IMG/VR virus record: IMGVR_UViG_3300009059_000042 | Coordinates: 1 to 31,274 of that record | DNA length: 31,274 nucleotides | Source: a virus | Reading direction: 5' to 3' (one strand) | In this document: positions 24,177 to 30,408 of the stretch, one piece after another | Layout of the letters: every line of letters begins with the position of its first letter | How positions within the stretch are numbered: the stretch's first letter is position 1 | Notes under the pieces: generated by a model | Told to the model about the DNA's origin: nothing | What the model saw: the letters and a program-made list of their open reading frames with translations, nothing else | Database searches by the model: none | Position numbers and translations under genes: made by a program

Positions 24177-26615
24177 TTACTTGAGGAGTTTCAGGGAAAG
24201 TTCAACTGCAATGTCGCTTTCAGTAGAACCAGGAACAGCACTGTTGAGGCGGCTGGATAGGTGCACCATATCCAAAAACGCAACATACGGGCTTTTTTCT
24301 ACTTTTTTTACCAACTTACCAAATTGCGGATTTGGTTTGATTTTTTGAGCTTTAGCGTGAGCTTGTGGGAACCGCTCTTTTGTTTCGCGGCGATGGGAGT
24401 TGGCGTTATAAAACGTCAACAACATCGCTGTTTCCGGGGAAACATGAAAACGCAGGTTCAGCTCTTTCATTACGTGTTCATGCAAAGCAGCAGCACAAAC
24501 AATTTTAGTAGCGCGGTCGTAATGACGTGCTTCAATGCCTTGATAACCAAAAGCGATATAACGCGGAAAGTCTTTGCTTTCTGTAAGTTTTTGATCCACG
24601 TAGTTGTCAATGAAATTAGACAATTGAGGTACTCCATCTTTCAAAAGTTTATTGGCTTGGGGTGTAGTTACAACAGCAATTTGCCCACCGAAGAGTTCAT
24701 TAATAGCTAAACACTCCTCTTCGTTCAGACGGGCAAATGTCTTAGCCCCTTCGCTTTTATTTTTGAGGACCACCCAAGCTACAGGGTCATGTATACCACC
24801 CCCTGCTGGAGTATTCTCTCGCGCTGTATTCAGCAAAAACTCTTTAGTTCTTGGCACCATGCTACTTGCCAGAGACAAGTAACCAATGCGTTTTGGCGAT
24901 TTAACCTGTGGCTTTACTTCTTTGACTACAGGGACACCATCAACCAAAACAGCTTCTTCTTTTACTGGTTCAGGTATTTTTACAACTACCTCGAAACCTA
25001 GTTTTGTGAAGAAATCAAGAGCATAAGCAGCTTCTTCTTCTTTACGTCCTACTTGGTAAATCAACCAAGCACCGTGCATATCCGTAGGACAGCCTGCGTA
25101 AAAAGTTTCAGAAATTGTTTGTTTGTTTTTGACAATCATCACTCGTGTTTTGAGAAACGAAAGCAAAGCACCCACAGTTACTATTTCAAACTTTGGCCAG
25201 GCCATTGGTGTTGCACTGTAGCGAGGATTTCTGACTAAAACAGAAAGCTTATTTGCTTTCATGTTTTCATCGTTTTTAATGCCTATAACGACCGGAGCCA
25301 TTACGTGTTTGTTTACTGGTGTTTTTAATAGACCAGCACCGTGGATGTGTTCATAGGCGCGAGTCTCACCTTTTAGAACACGAACGGTTTTTAGAATGTC
25401 TTTTGCAAACTTACGCAATTGAGGTTCTTTTTTAGAGAACTCTTCGATATAGCGAATAATGCGTTTTGCTTGTGGAATAGTCCACTCACTTTTAGCAAGT
25501 TTACTTCCCAAAAATGCTTTACGAAAACTGAAGAAGTTTTTGTCGTCAACATACGTGGGAGAGATGCTTACATCAAAGCGGCTGTTGCCTGTAAGAAATA
25601 CTTCAAAGTATTCTTTAGGCGATTTGTTTTTCAGCTCTTCGTTGAATGTTTTACGGGCTAACTGGTTTACAGTGACACTCGCTTTATCCAAATCTTTTTC
25701 TTCAAACAAACCCAACAACTCTTTGATAGTTGCCAAGGTATTATCTGTAAGAATAAGAGCTTCCCGGCTTGGCGCAATAGACACGCTGTCTGGTGGGGCC
25801 ATGAAAATGATTTTAGCGTTGACCCAGAGATTCCCAATAGCTCGGCTCATTGCTGTCCATTCTTGTTCATACGAAGGGTGGACTGGAATTGGGTAAACGA
25901 CGTTGCCGTATCGCAAATTTATGCGAGTGAGCTTGGTGCCCATAGCGCTGGTGATGATAAAGCCACTTGGAGAATCCAAGAGCGGAAGAGTTTCTAAAGG
26001 CTCTTCATCATTCACTTTTGCAAGCATTTCACCCAGGATCAAAGTGGACTTGATCATGCTCTGGATTTCAGCAATGTCGTTTTCTTTGATGCTGACCCGA
26101 ACCGTGATTCCACTTGGTTCAATAGACGGCACGGACACGATCTTGTTGATGGAGGGTTTGCCGCCAACTTCCATCGAAGACTTGGACACACGGTAAACCG
26201 TCTTCACACCTTCGTGAATTGAGGTGACCTCAAAGTTGTCGGTGTAAGCAAATGGAGCCTTGGAACCAAGACCGAAACCACCTGTTTGGCGAGAGTCGTC
26301 GCGTTTGGTGGAGTTACCATACACACCGTAAATCTGACCGATTTTCTCGTGAGGGATGCCGGGGCCAAAGTCACGAACAACAAATTGGTTGTTACGGATT
26401 TCGATATTCAGGGGCACATTGGTCTTTTTGACCATGATGTGTGCGTCCCAGCCATTGCAGATGACCTCTTGGACCATCGCAAGCTTGGGGTAGGTGTAAA
26501 GGGTGGATGACAGAATGTGCATCAAAGCTGCACTGTCGCTGACACCCATTTCAACGGATTCTTGGCTACCGATTACAGCATGGGTGATGTGATCTGCGGA
26601 TTGGCTGACTTGCAT
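24177..26615 (-). CDS. rIIA: rIIA-like GHKL ATPase
   Basis: An 812-aa protein with an N-terminal GHKL (Hsp90/MutL-type) ATP-binding fold: E50, N54 and D57 in MVQEVICNGWDAH, DFGPG (82-86) and GGFGLGS (112-118). This is the pattern of phage rIIA proteins, which act with rIIB at the host membrane in T4 and oppose exclusion systems. The start is supported by GGAG six bases before ATG at 26615. The segment about 24540-25760, coding for the middle of the protein, is about 35-40 percent GC by line counts, against about 50 percent in the ATPase domain and in neighbouring genes, which suggests domain exchange. rIIB follows 9 bases downstream. Confidence 0.9.
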   Translation of the reverse strand: MQVSQSADHITHAVIGSQESVEMGVSDSAALMHILSSTLYTYPKLAMVQEVICNGWDAHIMVKKTNVPLNIEIRNNQFVVRDFGPGIPHEKIGQIYGVYGNSTKRDDSRQTGGFGLGSKAPFAYTDNFEVTSIHEGVKTVYRVSKSSMEVGGKPSINKIVSVPSIEPSGITVRVSIKENDIAEIQSMIKSTLILGEMLAKVNDEEPLETLPLLDSPSGFIITSAMGTKLTRINLRYGNVVYPIPVHPSYEQEWTAMSRAIGNLWVNAKIIFMAPPDSVSIAPSREALILTDNTLATIKELLGLFEEKDLDKASVTVNQLARKTFNEELKNKSPKEYFEVFLTGNSRFDVSISPTYVDDKNFFSFRKAFLGSKLAKSEWTIPQAKRIIRYIEEFSKKEPQLRKFAKDILKTVRVLKGETRAYEHIHGAGLLKTPVNKHVMAPVVIGIKNDENMKANKLSVLVRNPRYSATPMAWPKFEIVTVGALLSFLKTRVMIVKNKQTISETFYAGCPTDMHGAWLIYQVGRKEEEAAYALDFFTKLGFEVVVKIPEPVKEEAVLVDGVPVVKEVKPQVKSPKRIGYLSLASSMVPRTKEFLLNTARENTPAGGGIHDPVAWVVLKNKSEGAKTFARLNEEECLAINELFGGQIAVVTTPQANKLLKDGVPQLSNFIDNYVDQKLTESKDFPRYIAFGYQGIEARHYDRATKIVCAAALHEHVMKELNLRFHVSPETAMLLTFYNANSHRRETKERFPQAHAKAQKIKPNPQFGKLVKKVEKSPYVAFLDMVHLSSRLNSAVPGSTESDIAVELSLKLLK

Positions 26616-26654
26616 GTGTTGCTCCTGTTGGTAGGTGGGAAAATCCCGTTCAAT

Positions 26655-26687
26655 AAAAAAGCCCTAACCATTACTGATTAGGGCTTT
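26655..26687 (-). terminator. Rho-independent terminator after thyX
   Basis: On the minus strand a 10-bp stem (AAAGCCCTAA at 26678-26687 read in reverse, TTAGGGCTTT at 26658-26667) closes a 10-nt loop and is followed by TTTTTTATTG. It lies 17 bases after the thyX stop and 42 bases before the rIIA start, so rIIA probably has its own promoter or relies on readthrough. Confidence 0.85.
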
Positions 26688-26703
26688 GCACCAAGAAACA
26701 GGC

Positions 26704-27489
26704 TTACACTTTTTCAGTGTTGAACTTGATTTCGAGGATGCCGTTTACAACGGTGGCGTTACCGTCGCTGTAAATTGCTGGGTAGCGTTCCAGCATTGCG
26801 TAAAAGACGGGTACGAAAGCCTTGCGTACTTCTTCTTCGGCGTGCCGATCAGTACGCATCTGGATGATGTGACGCATTGCCCGGTGGTTGGCCGAGAAGA
26901 AGATGGCATTGGCTCGACCTTCAGGAAGGACGCGGCGTAATGCCGAAGTCATCTTCTTCTTCCAGTCGAAGTCAGTGGTGTCGTTGACACCGGACAGCAC
27001 TACCAGCTTGGTGTACTGGGCTTCGATGTTCTCCGCAGCCTGAATGAAGCCTGCCAGCAGCTCAGGGTTCTCTTTGATGATGTCTGGGATATACATGCCC
27101 AGCTCACGACGGACATAGCGACCGGATTCTTGGGAGAATGCAGTGCCATCACCGTGGCGGACCAATTCGTGTGTCAGGACACGAGACACGTCCAGCAACA
27201 CCAGGTTCACTACAGTGTGTTCCAGCACGGAACCATGCTTCGTGGCAATGATGCCTTCTTGCAGGTACTTCTCGTTGTTACGAGTGCCTGTGCGGGTCAG
27301 GTTGTCGTTGAGGCTGGTGTCGAAGCTCATGTAACAGAGCTTACCGGCCATCTCACTGAGCAGCTCAGTGTCAGAGTGAGCATCGGTAGTCCAGTCAGGT
27401 ACACCGAGATGGTCAAGCATGGCTTCGATGCCTTCTGGAATGGCAGCAGATTCACCGATGATGAATACTTTTGGTTCAATGAGTTTCAA
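26704..27489 (-). CDS. thyX: Flavin-dependent thymidylate synthase ThyX
   Basis: This 261-aa enzyme would make dTMP from dUMP using FAD, NADPH and methylene-tetrahydrofolate. It has KHGSVLEH (84-91), the signature region RHGDGTAFSQESGRY (111-125) and NHRAMRHIIQMRTDRHAEEEVR (201-222, shown here in its conserved order), all typical of ThyX. The usual RHR is RHG here (G113). I chose TTG at 27489 because GGAG lies seven bases upstream and MKLIEPKVFIIG is the normal N-terminus. A longer in-frame ATG at 27627 would run through a terminator and into the next gene. The gene is isolated between two terminators. With Dcd it fits a phage thymidylate supply pathway. Confidence 0.93.
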   Translation of the reverse strand: MKLIEPKVFIIGESAAIPEGIEAMLDHLGVPDWTTDAHSDTELLSEMAGKLCYMSFDTSLNDNLTRTGTRNNEKYLQEGIIATKHGSVLEHTVVNLVLLDVSRVLTHELVRHGDGTAFSQESGRYVRRELGMYIPDIIKENPELLAGFIQAAENIEAQYTKLVVLSGVNDTTDFDWKKKMTSALRRVLPEGRANAIFFSANHRAMRHIIQMRTDRHAEEEVRKAFVPVFYAMLERYPAIYSDGNATVVNGILEIKFNTEKV

Positions 27490-27523
27490 GATAAAGCTCC
27501 AGGGTTGGGATGTTCTCAAAAAC

Positions 27524-27550
27524 AAAAAGCCCCCATTTAGGGGGCTTTTT
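27524..27550. terminator. Strong terminator between the exported protein gene and thyX
   Basis: AAAAAGCCCCC (27524-27534) pairs perfectly with GGGGGCTTTTT (27540-27550) around an ATTTA loop. On the minus strand it is followed by TTTTTGTTTTTG, so it should end the accessory-gene transcript. It stands 35 bases upstream of the thyX start. Confidence 0.88.
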
Positions 27551-27565
27551 GCGCAGACCAGGTGA

Positions 27566-27877
27566 TCAGGTATTGGCAGTGAGGCTGACCGTACTGCCGG
27601 TCGTGCCCTTGGCCACCTCGTCAGCACTTACTTGCAGGTAGCCATGACTGTCATTCACCAAACCACCAGACAAGCTGGGTATTCGCTCTCGATTGAGGGC
27701 GTACATATGAGCCTGGCTGGCCTCATACTTCGCGGTTGCGACGCCGAATTTACCGCAATCAGCGGTGAGGTAGGCGACGACTTCGGGACGGGGCAGGTCG
27801 TAAGCATAGCTCAGACCCGAGAACGCCAGGGCAAGAGCCGAGGCCAGATACAGGATGGAACGGGACAGCATACGCAT
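27566..27877 (-). CDS. Small exported (periplasmic) protein, unknown function
   Basis: A 103-aa protein with a clear Sec signal peptide: Arg-containing n-region (MRMLSR), hydrophobic core (ILYLASALALAF) and a likely cleavage after SGLSYA, near residue 25. The mature part of about 78 residues has one Cys (C41), no lipobox and no transmembrane helix, so it is probably soluble in the periplasm. Start: ATG at 27877 with GAGGAA six bases upstream. It is the last gene of the accessory cassette, followed by a strong terminator. Exported small phage proteins can block superinfection or modify the envelope, but nothing here identifies the target. Confidence 0.75.
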   Translation of the reverse strand: MRMLSRSILYLASALALAFSGLSYAYDLPRPEVVAYLTADCGKFGVATAKYEASQAHMYALNRERIPSLSGGLVNDSHGYLQVSADEVAKGTTGSTVSLTANT

Positions 27878-27957
27878 GGCGTATTCCTCTTGGTTGGTGA
27901 GTTGGCACTATGCCAAAGTTATGTTGGGGTTATCAAGGAGAATAATTGTAGGAATTG

Positions 27958-28113
27958 TCAGTAGTTACTAGCAATAGCCTCCAAGGTCTTCATCGGTGAT
28001 TTGGTTGGATCGTAGATGCCTTTGGCATACTGATACGATTCTTCAATAGTCCACATGCCTGCCCAGCACCAGACAAGCAAGGTGCATCGGGCAATCCAAA
28101 AAGACTTTTTCAT
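27958..28113 (-). CDS. Small single-pass membrane peptide (51 aa)
   Basis: The frame MKKSFWIARCTLLVWCWAGM begins with two Lys and a hydrophobic helix (about 5-21), followed by a polar C-terminal part (EESYQYAKGIYDPTKSP). GAGGTG stands five bases before ATG at 28113, and the frame starts 14 bases after the stop of the upstream gene, so it fits the cassette. A weak signal sequence is an alternative to a membrane anchor. No function recognised. An 80-base gap separates it from the exported protein gene. Confidence 0.6.
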   Translation of the reverse strand: MKKSFWIARCTLLVWCWAGMWTIEESYQYAKGIYDPTKSPMKTLEAIASNY

Positions 28114-28127
28114 GTATGCACCTCTGG

Positions 28128-28394
28128 CTACCAGCGACGTTTTACGTGGTAATAGGGCTTTGGCTTCCCTCTCTTAGTAGAGCTGACGTCCAGTGCAATT
28201 GGCTCTGGTATGCAATAGTGAAGGGAATCAATCCAGATTTGGTCTAGGTTATTCCCCTGACACTTGCGGTCACCAAAATACTGAACGTCAACAACCACAC
28301 CTGGTAGATTTTTCAGGCCATCGATGAGCCTACCGGCTCTACCAACGTGGCCAGGATTGCCCATGACAATCAGTATTTTGACTGGCTCAGTCAT
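28128..28394 (-). CDS. Hypothetical protein with Rossmann-like N-terminus (88 aa)
   Basis: The protein opens with EPVKILIVMGNPGHVGRAG, a strand followed by a glycine turn, and continues with a helix (RLIDGLKNL) and a second strand (VVVDVQYFG). This resembles the first half of a nucleotide-binding alpha/beta fold, but the protein is too short to be a complete enzyme. The C-terminus is basic (KRGKPKPYYHVKRRW). It starts at ATG 28394, overlapping the zinc-ribbon gene stop as ATGA, so the two are coupled. Function unknown. Confidence 0.65.
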   Translation of the reverse strand: MTEPVKILIVMGNPGHVGRAGRLIDGLKNLPGVVVDVQYFGDRKCQGNNLDQIWIDSLHYCIPEPIALDVSSTKRGKPKPYYHVKRRW

Positions 28395-28549
28395 TGTCCA
28401 GACTTTTTGCCAACAACCACTGGCTTACCATGGGTGAAACGAACAACACCAGAACCACCACAAGCAGAGCATTTGTGGTTGTCAGGTACACGCCCACGGC
28501 AAGCAGAGCATGGCCGCATAGTGTGCGAAGCGGTGGATAAACAGCGCAT
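28391..28549 (-). CDS. Mini zinc-ribbon protein with two CxxC motifs (52 aa)
   Basis: CSAC (14-17) and CSACGGSG (27-34) are spaced by nine residues, a classic four-Cys zinc-ribbon or DnaJ-like knuckle. A basic, Val-rich tail follows (GKPVVVGKKSGQ). AGGAG six bases before ATG at 28549 is one of the best ribosome sites in the cassette, supporting a real gene. The stop overlaps the next start as ATGA. Such mini-ribbons often bind RNA polymerase, RNA or chaperones; which applies here is unknown. Confidence 0.7.
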   Translation of the reverse strand: MRCLSTASHTMRPCSACRGRVPDNHKCSACGGSGVVRFTHGKPVVVGKKSGQ

Positions 28550-28564
28550 GGCTATCTCCTTACA

Positions 28565-28879
28565 TCAAAAGGGGGAGGGCACCTCATAGTGTTGATTTTC
28601 TAGAGGGACTGGGTGTGTTTCTCGACGTTTACCTGTGTAACCACACTCACGGCAGCCAGAAGCACCGTGATTGCAGCCATACATGTCCCCACAGTCGCAG
28701 GAACAGCCAGAGCAAGCCATTGTCTCAGTAACTAAGACAAAGACAGCTTTGGTGGTCATGAAGTAGTTTCTTCGCCTGTCCAGACGGACTCCGGCTTGTT
28801 CTTCAGCTTGAGCAAACGAGGCAGGGAGCCTCATGTTGTTTCCGTCTGGGTCAGTCACCAGTTTCGTAACTTTTCCCAT
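28565..28879 (-). CDS. Cys-rich zinc-binding-like protein (104 aa)
   Basis: Residues 1-45 resemble a small beta domain (MGKVTKLVTDPDG) with a helix. Residues 55-82 hold CSGCSCDCGDMYGC, then NHGASGCRECGYTG, seven cysteines arranged like a shortened DnaJ zinc domain (CxxC and CxECGYTG). It precedes the mini zinc-ribbon gene by 15 bases. The start at ATG 28879 has GAGG only three bases away, tighter than ideal; an internal ATG at codon 41 would give a 64-aa protein with only the Cys domain, without a clear ribosome site. Function unknown. Confidence 0.68.
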   Translation of the reverse strand: MGKVTKLVTDPDGNNMRLPASFAQAEEQAGVRLDRRRNYFMTTKAVFVLVTETMACSGCSCDCGDMYGCNHGASGCRECGYTGKRRETHPVPLENQHYEVPSPF

Positions 28880-28888
28880 AAAGCCTCG

Positions 28889-29302
28889 CTAAGTCACTTT
28901 GCTGTGACTACAAAATTGACAACGAAAAACGTTGGCGTCTTTGTCCCAAAGCATTTCACGTAAATGACATTTTGGGACTATCTTGTTGATTAAGAAGGGA
29001 ATTTCAGGGGAGATCTTCCACATCTCACAAACTCGATTGACGATTTTCAGCGCAGCATTCCACACTTTTTGATCGTCAGGTTCTCGGGAAAGACGCTTCA
29101 TGTTTGGTTGGTGTTCCAAGCACACCTTGTCTTTTAGCTGCCATGCCAGCTTACGAATAGCGTCAGCTGTATTGTGGATGCGGATTACCAAAGCCATGGC
29201 CAAGGCGACATCGCCAGGATGCCATTGGCCCCCTGACTTGGTTATGTAGCTGCGTTGCGGTAGAGCTTTGGGGAGGGTGATGAGATTGGTACGGCTTTTC
29301 AT
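28889..29302 (-). CDS. Hypothetical protein with C-terminal CxxC (137 aa)
   Basis: A mostly helical basic protein. Residues 30-110 contain helices (GDVALAMALVIRIHNTADAI, VWNAALKIVNRVCEMW) and the tail has C113 and a CQFC pair near 129-132, which may form a zinc site. Start: ATG at 29302 with GGAG six bases upstream. It is the first gene after the gene-free structured region and precedes the Cys-rich gene by 9 bases. I recognise no family. Confidence 0.68.
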   Translation of the reverse strand: MKSRTNLITLPKALPQRSYITKSGGQWHPGDVALAMALVIRIHNTADAIRKLAWQLKDKVCLEHQPNMKRLSREPDDQKVWNAALKIVNRVCEMWKISPEIPFLINKIVPKCHLREMLWDKDANVFRCQFCSHSKVT

Positions 29303-29330
29303 CTGCTGCTCCGAAAATACAGGGTCTTGT

Positions 29331-29410
29331 TGGTGCCGGCTTGCGCCTGTTCCGGCTGGCCTTCGGGTCTAGTGGCCCTGGCGGCTTCGCTCCTGCTCGG
29401 CCTGGCCCGA
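29331..29410. other. GC-rich gene-free segment with GGCC inverted repeats
   Basis: This stretch is about 70 percent GC (42 of 60 in 29341-29400) against about 50 percent around it. It holds several short inverted repeats (CCGG...CCGG, GCCGG...CCGGC, GGCC...GGCC), so either strand could fold tightly. It lies between the proposed structured RNA and the 137-aa gene. A frame across it (29163-29426, minus) overlaps the 137-aa gene and looks accidental. It could be the 3' domain of the RNA or acquired DNA. Confidence 0.6.
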
Positions 29411-29502
29411 TTGCTTGACGCCTCACGACGTTACCTTCCTGCCCAGTTGGAATGAAACGGCAGCGTTAAGCGCCTTCCCAACTGGTTTTGATGTGCGATA
29501 TT

Positions 29503-29678
29503 GCACATCGGACTTGAACATGGTCAGGTGCGTCCACCCTACAATTCCCACGCATGGGGGAGTCGAACCCCGGCACGGATGTTGTGTTCTCAGAGGCTGC
29601 CATAACCCTAGTTTCCGCAGCGTGATCACTACCGTGTTGCATCCCGTCCAGAATTGGCCGTGTTCAAGTCCGATGTGC
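29503..29678. repeat. Exact 18-bp inverted repeat enclosing a tRNA T-arm-like hairpin
   Basis: GCACATCGGACTTGAACA at 29503-29520 is the exact reverse complement of 29661-29678; the arms enclose 140 nt. A second, inner pair CAATTC/GAATTG (29542-29547 and 29651-29656) lies inside. Between them the minus strand carries GGTTCGACTCC (29559-29569), identical to the tRNA T-arm consensus, but no cloverleaf can be built around it. Confidence 0.85.
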
Positions 29679-29717
29679 CCTGCATGCAGGCTATCGGGCA
29701 AAACTGATCAACTCACA
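29657..29717 (-). repeat. 61-nt direct repeat, copy 1, with nested hairpin
   Basis: This copy aligns without gaps to 29852-29912 at 48 of 61 positions. Both copies conserve the nested stems CCGAT/ATCGG and CCTG/CAGG, while the apical loop bases differ (CATG here, TTTC in the other). The differences fall mainly in loops and unpaired positions, the pattern expected of RNA under structural constraint. Confidence 0.8.
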
Positions 29718-29851
29718 ATGGTATTGGTAATGAGTGAAAATTCATTCCCTGTTGCTTGCACTAGAAAACTGCGGCGACATAAATGCCCGTGTTCCTCATC
29801 GTCAAAGCTCAGAATCTTGATTCACCCATTCCAATACCATTGCGGGTATAA

Positions 29852-29912
29852 GCCGTGTTTACGTCCGATGTGACCTGTTTCCAGGTTATCGGATAAGACT
29901 AATCAACTTGCA
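29852..29912 (-). repeat. 61-nt direct repeat, copy 2, with nested hairpin
   Basis: Second copy of the hairpin unit, 195 bases from the first. Here the inner stem gains one more pair (A29873 with T29886), where copy 1 has a C-C mismatch. Each copy sits immediately beside one strand of a long helix, as if the same module (hairpin plus long arm) had been duplicated. Confidence 0.8.
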
Positions 29913-30137
29913 TCAGGTGGAACACTCTAACAGGACGCCTCACTCATTCGTCCACATTTCGCCCGTGTAACAAGCCCCGGAGCGGGTTAGAGGTACGTGT
30001 CTTGGCAGCTACTTGAGGTGGGCCGACTCCCACTTGAATTTCTCTTTCTGGCTCAGTGCCCTGAGCTGATTTCGCTGTTGCACACATCAAAGTGTTCCCT
30101 GATGCAAGCTGATTAACCTAGAGGTTACCGCTAAAGC

Positions 30138-30335
30138 TTACTCTTCTTCAGCAGCAGCACCGGCTTCGCTTTTTTTGATGCGATTGCGGATGGCCTGCAT
30201 ACCTTCGATTACCTCGAAAGTATCGGCTTCCGTTTCAACCACGACAACGGCGTTGTCTTCGCGGATGGCGACGATGGCCGAAGTACGGATGTCGATTTTC
30301 TTGCCGTTTTTCTGAGTTGCACGAACGAAGCTCAT
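30138..30335 (-). CDS. Small hypothetical protein (65 aa), FlbD-like beta pattern
   Basis: The pattern of MSFVRATQKNGKKIDIRTSA, IVAIREDNAVVVVETEA and FEVIEGMQAIRNRIKK resembles a small beta protein with a terminal helix, like FlbD-type proteins, but the similarity is only a pattern. The tail is acidic (EAGAAAEEE). AAGGAA lies five bases before ATG at 30335. Its stop codon is 23 bases from the first base of the proposed structured RNA. Function unknown. Confidence 0.7.
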   Translation of the reverse strand: MSFVRATQKNGKKIDIRTSAIVAIREDNAVVVVETEADTFEVIEGMQAIRNRIKKSEAGAAAEEE

Positions 30336-30364
30336 GGATGTTCCTTATTGCTTGATGGATGAAA

Positions 30365-30378
30365 GGGTTAATCAACCC
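30365..30378 (-). terminator. Short hairpin between two small genes
   Basis: GGGTT (30365-30369) pairs with AACCC (30374-30378) around a 4-nt loop. On the minus strand it is followed by TTTC only, so it is at best a weak terminator after the 66-aa gene. Confidence 0.35.
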
Positions 30379-30408
30379 AAAAAAGAGATCACAGTAGCGT
30401 TGTCTTTA

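Larger units (their letters stand above)
29443..30114 (-). ncRNA. Candidate large structured noncoding RNA (about 670 nt)
   Basis: No credible gene lies here, but the folding potential is striking. (1) 29901-29926 pairs with 30091-30114: 23-24 bp with one 2-nt bulge. (2) 29716-29738 pairs with 29821-29842: about 21-22 bp with one bulge. (3) 29503-29520 and 29661-29678 are an exact 18-bp inverted repeat. (4) Local hairpins: 29443-29485, 29490-29509, 29670-29697, 29865-29892, 30018-30033 and 30051-30066. (5) 29557-29571 reads on the minus strand as GGGG, T-loop TTCGACT, CCCC. The single mismatch in each of helices 1 and 2 is A-C on the plus strand but U-G on the minus strand, favouring minus-strand RNA. 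Helix 3 competes with two of the hairpins, so two folds are possible. It starts about 23 bases after a minus-strand stop codon, so co-transcription is likely. Known large ornate phage RNAs (GOLLD, ROOL) are a possible analogy; a DNA-level origin is the alternative. Confidence 0.6.

Noticed and set aside
27490-27627. Longer thyX start at an upstream ATG
   Set aside because: It would translate through a terminator and into the exported protein gene; the TTG at 27489 has a good GGAG site and the normal ThyX N-terminus.
29163-29426. An 87-codon minus-strand frame over the GC-rich island
   Set aside because: It overlaps the better supported 137-aa gene in another frame, and its Pro/Arg/Gly-rich sequence reflects base composition.
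29540-29640. Functional tRNA gene around the T-arm-like hairpin
   Set aside because: I could not pair an anticodon arm with U33, a seven-pair acceptor stem or a D-arm; only the T-arm is convincing.
29415-29873. A 152-codon open frame on the plus strand across the structured region
   Set aside because: It starts with TTG without a ribosome site, runs against the direction of all neighbours, has erratic Cys/Pro/Arg composition, and overlaps the long inverted repeats.
29443-30114. CRISPR array
   Set aside because: Only two imperfect 61-nt repeats are present, without regular spacers or short identical repeats.
29443-30137. Cluster of N4-type vRNAP hairpin promoters
   Set aside because: N4 early promoters are short hairpins with 3-nt loops; the hairpins here have larger loops and long-range partners.
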